From Clostridia bacterium (GTDB lineage Bacteria > Bacillota > Clostridia > Oscillospirales > Acutalibacteraceae): a stretch of DNA of 8,748 nt. Positions 8,301-8,748 of the stretch are shown piece after piece (position 1 is the first letter of the stretch; each line of letters starts with the position of its first letter). Below the pieces are notes generated by a model, which ran no database searches, had not been told where the DNA came from, and saw only the letters and a program-made list of their open reading frames with translations. The position numbers and the translations under genes were made by a program. Where the stretch lies: positions 1-8,748 of the forward strand of contig CAAEVU010000113.1 of the NCBI GenBank assembly GCA_900759575.1. Reading direction: 5' to 3'.

Positions 8301-8417
8301 TTTACCGGGGCGTGTCTTGTGCTGTTTGCTTTGTATTTCCCGGTGATCTCCGGTTCCCCTACTACCCGGGAATACGCAAACGCTTTGGAGCTGTTTGAAA
8401 CCTGGTATTTTGCGTGA
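5340..8417 (+). CDS. Dual GT-C membrane glycosyltransferase: Gpi18-like N-half, discoidin-like domain, PMT (GT39-like) C-half
   Basis: This 1025-aa polytopic membrane protein probably transfers a sugar, likely mannose-type, from a polyprenyl-phosphate donor to an acceptor outside the cytoplasm. The N-half (about 1-425) has many hydrophobic helices and GT-C motifs: TDTD (Asp61/Asp63), DYPPGY (88-93), WGQADS (168-173), KPQ (205-207), VNAYNFW (271-277) and KMHERY (338-343), resembling Gpi18-related mannosyltransferases. A membrane helix (about 451-470) leads to an extracellular beta-rich stretch (about 485-578) with SLDGVTW and GRYVRLT, like F5/8 type C domains. The C-half (about 605-1025) is PMT-like: YFDEIY (Asp614-Glu615), ENTHPTLGK (633-641), GWRF, RIATID (705-710), FNYHAHL and the terminal FIYHYFTAVPF. 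Membrane anchor, discoidin-like domain and PMT body together match a known clostridial PMT layout, so the unusual part is the extra N-terminal transferase. The frame is continuous. The GTG at 5340 is chosen for its AAAGGAG site. Donor sugar and acceptor are unknown. No clear terminator follows. Confidence 0.87.
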   Translation: MGIGALAAAVFGGVVFFCASRKFSKDSLSRDYFALGACLLFLGAFLFRLLLGYYSEGFTTDTDTFKSWASLANTVGFQQIYHEGIFLDYPPGYLYVLVLLEKIRLALGMGMETQGYTLLIKLPSILADLFCAGAVLFLARRKRGEKSALFLSGAYLFCPAVFLNSAQWGQADSFCTAIVLGSVLLLYRERYVPSAVLYGLAIVCKPQMLVFAPLYLFFTLKRKKWLKLGLGILLAVATVLLVALPFTQGFNFLWLFQRYKSTLDYYNYYSVNAYNFWSLIGWNWKTLPPGILGSLMDFVGPVIATVLCGIVMFRSKSREALFYCPALLMAVMYAFSVKMHERYLFPALFFSLLAFVFTQDKGLLRAFAVLATASYANVAYVLYLFQEFLGNYNPNTWVTRLLSAAQLLAIGYLCWVGYRVFLKGEIQQPRVAQPGPLVDHTPVQSRFLPKDWVAVAAITLVYACFAFYHLGDTQTALTSWTPALGDQVVLSADGDCDTLIYLPGIAPDDNHYAARVGVNVQVETSLDGVTWTDCGTLTDGSVFAWKQFTLSTPGRYVRLTALDGSVTLNEASLKYTGVPVLAKVTGEGPGAENLTDEQEVVPLKTTYENSTYFDEIYHARTAYEHILGLEPYENTHPTLGKLIISLGIRMFGMNPFGWRFMGALFGVLMLPVLYHWLKQLFGRTRLSVLGTVLFAFDFMHFTQTRIATIDTYAVFFLLLMYDAMTVFLKRDLVKDGWERLLPPLLACGLFTGLGVASKWTAAYGALGLAVLFFGKLIFTLLETRRQGQDFKPLLGKCGKLCLWCCLFFIVLPFGIYFSAFLPVTTLPHNAGKLFWAFWNYQVTMFNYHAHLVAEHSFASPWYEWPFDVRPIWYFAGDTQDGYSTISAFGNPLLWWAGIPGLVAAAWLWWKKRSRWAAVVLAGFGSVYLPWVLVPRLTFIYHYFTAVPFLVVALCGVFAVISQQGPFSRRLTFPGGVECSATTLLMAAFTGACLVLFALYFPVISGSPTTREYANALELFETWYFA

Positions 8418-8452
8418 TTGGATAAAATTTTTCCGGATCTCCCCAGGCCCTC

Positions 8453-8481
8453 TTGACTGTCTTTTCGTTTTGCCCTACAAT
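8453..8481 (+). promoter_or_regulatory. Near-consensus sigma-A promoter of the phosphorylase-like gene
   Basis: TTGACT (8453-8458) and TACAAT (8476-8481), each 5 of 6 to consensus, are separated by exactly 17 bp. Transcription should start near 8488, leaving a leader of about 25 nt with little room for regulation in the RNA. No convincing terminator separates it from the GT-C gene, so read-through is also possible. Confidence 0.78.
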
Positions 8482-8498
8482 GGACAAAATATTTTCTG

Positions 8499-8506
8499 AA
8501 GGAGGG
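8499..8506 (+). promoter_or_regulatory. Ribosome binding site of the phosphorylase-like gene
   Basis: AAGGAGGG lies 6 nt before the ATG at 8513. Together with the promoter just upstream, it supports a real gene that runs off the window. Confidence 0.85.
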
Positions 8507-8512
8507 TTTTCC

Positions 8513-8748
8513 ATGCTTTGCAATGAGTTCGACCCGGACCGGAAAGCGGTTGTCAATCCAGAGGAGTGCTTTTCCCCTGTTCCCGGATTTCCGGAGATCT
8601 GCGTTTTTCCCTTTTCGAAACACATTGTCCAGGAGTGCCTGTCCCGCTATGGGGGAGAAATAATCGCCACCCTTGCCTTTTGTTCTGGGAGAGTGCCGGT
8701 GTACCGCATGGAAATCCAGGGAGTGGAACTGGCAATGGCATTGCCCCA
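8513..8748 (+). CDS. Nucleoside phosphorylase-like protein, N-terminal 78 residues only (cut by window edge)
   Basis: The frame is open from the ATG at 8513 to the window end, giving 78 codons plus two bases. The N-terminus reads MLCNEFDPDRKAVVNPEE, then PVPGFPEICVFPFSKHI, and later GRVPVYRMEIQGVELAMALP. From memory this pattern resembles the uncharacterised clostridial nucleoside phosphorylase-like proteins (phosphorylase superfamily, PF01048). In those proteins a strand, a sugar or base recognition loop and a VGA-type turn would follow just past the window edge. The phosphate-binding and catalytic residues are not in view, so activity cannot be judged. It has its own strong promoter and ribosome binding site, so it is probably transcribed independently of the GT-C gene. 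The family call is moderate; that this is a real gene is much more certain. Confidence 0.62.
   Translation, partial: MLCNEFDPDRKAVVNPEECFSPVPGFPEICVFPFSKHIVQECLSRYGGEIIATLAFCSGRVPVYRMEIQGVELAMALP

Noticed and set aside
8418..8452. A possible terminator after the GT-C gene.
   Set aside because: There is an AT-rich stretch with a T-run, but no stable GC-containing hairpin in front of it.

Overview
This window looks like chromosomal DNA of a moderately GC-rich Firmicute, most likely a gut-type member of Clostridia (Oscillospiraceae/Ruminococcaceae-like). That placement is an inference from strong AGGAGG-type ribosome binding sites, sigma-A-like promoters, TTG/GTG start candidates, avoidance of TTA/CTA/TCA codons in the long genes, and the gene families present. 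I see no phage, IS, CRISPR, rRNA or tRNA signature.

Layout: (1) Bases 1-1182 (+) encode alanine racemase (alr); its true start may lie just outside the window. (2) Bases 1183-1332 lie between convergent genes and carry a strong, symmetric, probably bidirectional terminator at 1260-1296. (3) Bases 1333-5168 (-) hold a two-gene operon: a large GH2 beta-galactosidase (lacZ type, 997 aa) followed 14 bp later by a YhfC-family intramembrane protease (275 aa), whose ribosome binding site overlaps the lacZ stop codon. (4) Bases 5169-5339 are a compact divergent regulatory region with promoter-like elements on both strands whose -10 boxes overlap, plus two inverted repeats that could be operators. (5) Bases 5340-8417 (+) encode a 1025-aa membrane protein that appears to join two GT-C glycosyltransferases, a Gpi18-like N-terminal half and a PMT (GT39-like) C-terminal half, through a membrane segment and a discoidin-like extracellular domain. 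(6) Bases 8418-8512 contain a near-consensus sigma-A promoter and a strong ribosome binding site for a gene cut by the window edge (8513-8748), whose N-terminus resembles nucleoside phosphorylase-like proteins.

How the genes work together: Alr supplies D-alanine for peptidoglycan and possibly teichoic-acid modification. The fused GT-C protein probably moves sugars from polyprenyl-phosphate donors onto an acceptor at the outer face of the membrane. LacZ hydrolyses beta-galactosides in the cytoplasm, but no lactose transporter or regulator lies in the window. The YhfC protease is co-transcribed with lacZ for unknown reasons. The most noteworthy items are the double GT-C fusion, the lacZ-yhfC coupling, and the shared divergent control region.
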